Source of the DNA: Prochilodus magdalenae
Lineage: Eukaryota; Chordata; Actinopteri; Characiformes; Prochilodontidae
Reading direction: 5' to 3'
Length of the DNA stretch: 64,000 nt
Assembly (NCBI GenBank): GCA_024036415.1
Contig: JAMWET010003460.1
Coordinates: forward strand, 10,001-74,000
Below the pieces are notes generated by a model. It was not told the origin of the DNA. It saw only the letters and a program-made list of their open reading frames with translations, and made no database searches. Shown piece after piece: positions 62,045 to 64,000 of the stretch. Both the position numbers and the translations under genes were made by a program. Within the stretch, counting starts at the first letter, position 1; each line of letters opens with the position of its first letter.

Positions 62045-62385
62045 ACCTGACTGATCCAACAGCCACGATTGAGGACTTTCAGTGAGCAGTGATGCCTCCA
62101 TGAATCATCCTGTTAGTGCCAGCACTATTGGCAGACGGTTGCACCATGCAGGACTACATGCACACAGACCGTTATGATGACTGTCCTTAACTACACACCA
62201 ACATCGACAAAGACGGCAATGGTGTCGTGCAGGACTGTCATGGACTTCCTCTGAATGTACGTGGGTCATCTTCAGTGATAAGGCCCACTTTTGGCTTGAT
62301 GGAGATGACCAACGAATCTGGGTGTGGAGGCACCGTGGTCAGCGCCAAGATGAATGGTTCATAGTGTTGTTGGAAGGCCTGGCTC
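62045..62385 (+). mobile_element. Tc1/mariner relic, family A copy 6 (truncated)
   Basis: Contains ctgactgatccaacagccac, atgaatcatcctgttagtgc, gcaggactacatgcacacag and the catalytic-core coding part tgggtcatcttcagtgataa ggcccac, then gtggaggcaccgtggtcagc. It stops abruptly at about 62385 where a different Tc1-type element begins in the opposite orientation. Confidence 0.72.
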
Positions 62386-63325
62386 ACAGTCCTCGCTCTA
62401 ATTCATCCCACAAGTGGTCTATCAGGTTGAGGTCAGGACCAGTCAAGTTCTTCCAAACTCGCTCATCCATGTGTTTATGGAGCTTGCTTTGTGCACTGGT
62501 GTCATGCTGGAACAGGAAGGGGCCGTCCCCAAACTGTTCCCACAAAGTTCTGGAAATGGTCCAGGGTCTCTTGGTCTGCTGGAGCATTAAGAGTTCCTCT
62601 CACTGGAACTAAGGGGCCGAGCCCACCTCCTGAACAACACCCCCACACCATAATCCCCCCTTGACCAAACTTTACACTGGACACAATGCAGTCAGACAAG
62701 TACCGTTCTCCTGGCAACTGCCAATCCCAGACTCGTCCATCAGACTGCCAGATGGAGAAGGGTGATTGGTCACTCCAGAGAACTAGTCTCCACTGCGCTC
62801 CAGTGGTGGCGCTTTACACCACTGCATTCGATGCTCTGCAGTGCGCTTGGTGGTGTAAGGCTTGGATGCAGCTGCTCGGCCATGGAAACCCATTCCATGA
62901 AGCTCTACACACTGATCTAAGTTAATCTGAAGGACACATGAAGTTTGGAGGTCTGTAGTGACTCAGCAGAAAGTTGGTGACCTCTGTGCACTATGACCCC
63001 CAGCATCCTCTGACCCTGCTCTGTCGTTTTACATGGTCTACCACTTTGTGGCTGAGTTGCTGTCGTTCCCAATCACTCCCACTGTGTTATAATCCCACTG
63101 CCAGTGGACTGTAGTATATTTAGCTGTAAGGTGATTTCAGGGCTGGACTTGTTGCACAGGTGGCATCCTATCACTGTACCACGCTGGACTTACTGAGCTC
63201 CTGAGAGCGACCCATTCCCTCACTAATGTCTGTAGGAGCAGTCTGCATGACGCCATGGAAGTGACTGGAACACCTGAATCCAGAGACTTGGATGGGTGAG
63301 TGAATACTTTTGGCAATAGTGCATC
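62386..63325 (-). pseudogene. Tc1-like transposon with decayed transposase (family B)
   Basis: On the minus strand, reading [40 protein letters not shown] (62510-62700) and then [20 protein letters not shown] with PDLNLIDHLWDELERGL (62384-62530): the DDE domain of a Tc1-type transposase, in two frames. The right end gtgagtgaatacttttggca atagtg (about 63297-63322) is the typical terminal inverted repeat. The left end is missing at the junction with family A. Inactive. Confidence 0.85.
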
Positions 63326-63329
63326 TATC

Positions 63330-64000
63330 TATTGTTGACCTGAGAATGTTAAATGTGGTCATGGTCTATAATCAGCTCACAACGCAGGTTTCCACCAGGC
63401 TAAACCTGATCCGATCACCAGAACACACATTACTGCCTGGTGTAAACAGGCCCCAAGAATCCGAATGGGCCCCTTCGTTGATTTAGCTCTGTGTATTCGA
63501 CTCCGGAAGCAGATTATGTCTGGTTTTGAACTAGACTACGCTGCTGAATGATAGAAGGATGTAGGAATAAGTACCGGGTGACGAATGTGTAAAGGACATA
63601 CAGTAGGATGCAGGAATAAATAAAGGATGACTGGTTGCACTGTAGCCTGTAATTTTATGTTAATGTTTCCGCTCATTCGAACGACAGCCGAGTCAGCCGA
63701 GCCGAGTCAGTATAAATCACTCCTCTCTGAATCTCGGTTGCCCCCTCCCTCTCTCTCTTCCCCAGCCTGTCATTCTCTTTTTTCTGTGTCATTAGGCGGG
63801 ACCTTACAGGAGCCTCCTGGTTTTATTCCGGCTCTGTGCCTTTGTCTTCCTATCTCCCTTTATTCCCAATAACCGGAATATATTTTTCCCCTCTCCATTC
63901 ATATTCTGCCTCATTTTGCTTTATTACAATTCATGTTTTTCCCACTCAGTCTCTGACTTTCTCCCTTGCTTCTTTGTCTCTCTCTCTCTCTTGTTGCTCT
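63330..64000. other. Intergenic right end, nothing recognised
   Basis: Pyrimidine-rich toward the end (tccctctctctcttccccag near 63746-63765; a TC tract at 63977-63991). No exon or promoter of a neighbouring gene can be supported from what is in the window. Confidence 0.4.

Noticed and set aside
63640..64000. Possible first exon or promoter of a neighbouring gene
   Set aside because: Only pyrimidine-rich sequence and short frames are visible; nothing distinguishes it from intergenic DNA.

Overview
The window is vertebrate nuclear DNA, almost certainly from a ray-finned fish. Genes are sparse, introns are long with GT/AG junctions, and there are many CA/GT microsatellites, large minisatellites, Tc1/mariner relics, tRNA-derived SINEs and a decayed LINE. 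The style of the SINE and Tc1 repeats hints at an otophysan fish (characiform or catfish-like), but that is a guess. No bacterial-type operon, CRISPR array or true RNA gene was seen.

The window holds one convincing protein-coding gene, on the + strand: ugt8, 2-hydroxyacylsphingosine 1-beta-galactosyltransferase (ceramide galactosyltransferase). Five coding exons (18600-19427, 24590-24732, 35130-35206, 41555-41774, 43415-43775) join in frame with intron phases 0, 2, 1, 2 and give a 542-residue protein. A GC-rich promoter-like region (about 180-480) and a probable non-coding first exon ending at 656 lie 18 kb upstream. The 3' UTR probably runs to about 46.88 kb.

Layout: 1-656 CpG-rich promoter and 5' UTR exon; 657-18597 intron 1 (CA microsatellite, a 'ggttctat' repeat family, two GT-rich minisatellites split by a SINE-like insertion, a diverged tandem duplication at 6.2-7.3 kb, a Tc1 relic at 13.4-14.1 kb); 19428-24589 intron 2 (Tc1-like MITE, tRNA-SINE, 20-bp minisatellite); 24733-35129 intron 3 (broken LINE, TIR-bearing MITE, Tc1 transposase relic, LINE 3' fragment); 35207-41554 intron 4 (two copies of one Tc1 family); 41775-43414 intron 5; 43776 to about 46880 3' UTR; 46.9-64 kb intergenic. 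The intergenic part carries a SINE, Tc1 relics, two large arrays of the same 42-bp unit, a GT microsatellite, a probable solo LTR, a 35-bp minisatellite that changes orientation inside the array, and nested Tc1 relics at the right end.

The protein should act in the ER membrane, moving galactose from UDP-galactose to ceramide to make galactosylceramide, the precursor of sulfatide and a main myelin lipid. The N-terminal half carries the acceptor side and presumed catalytic His/Asp, exons 3-5 carry the UDP-sugar site, and the last exon gives the membrane anchor and a KKxx ER-retrieval tail. The long open frames elsewhere are products of tandem repeats whose unit length is a multiple of three, not genes. 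I found no clear candidate for an undescribed biological system. The most unusual structures are the inverted 35-bp array and the twin 42-bp arrays in which almost every unit carries AATAAA.
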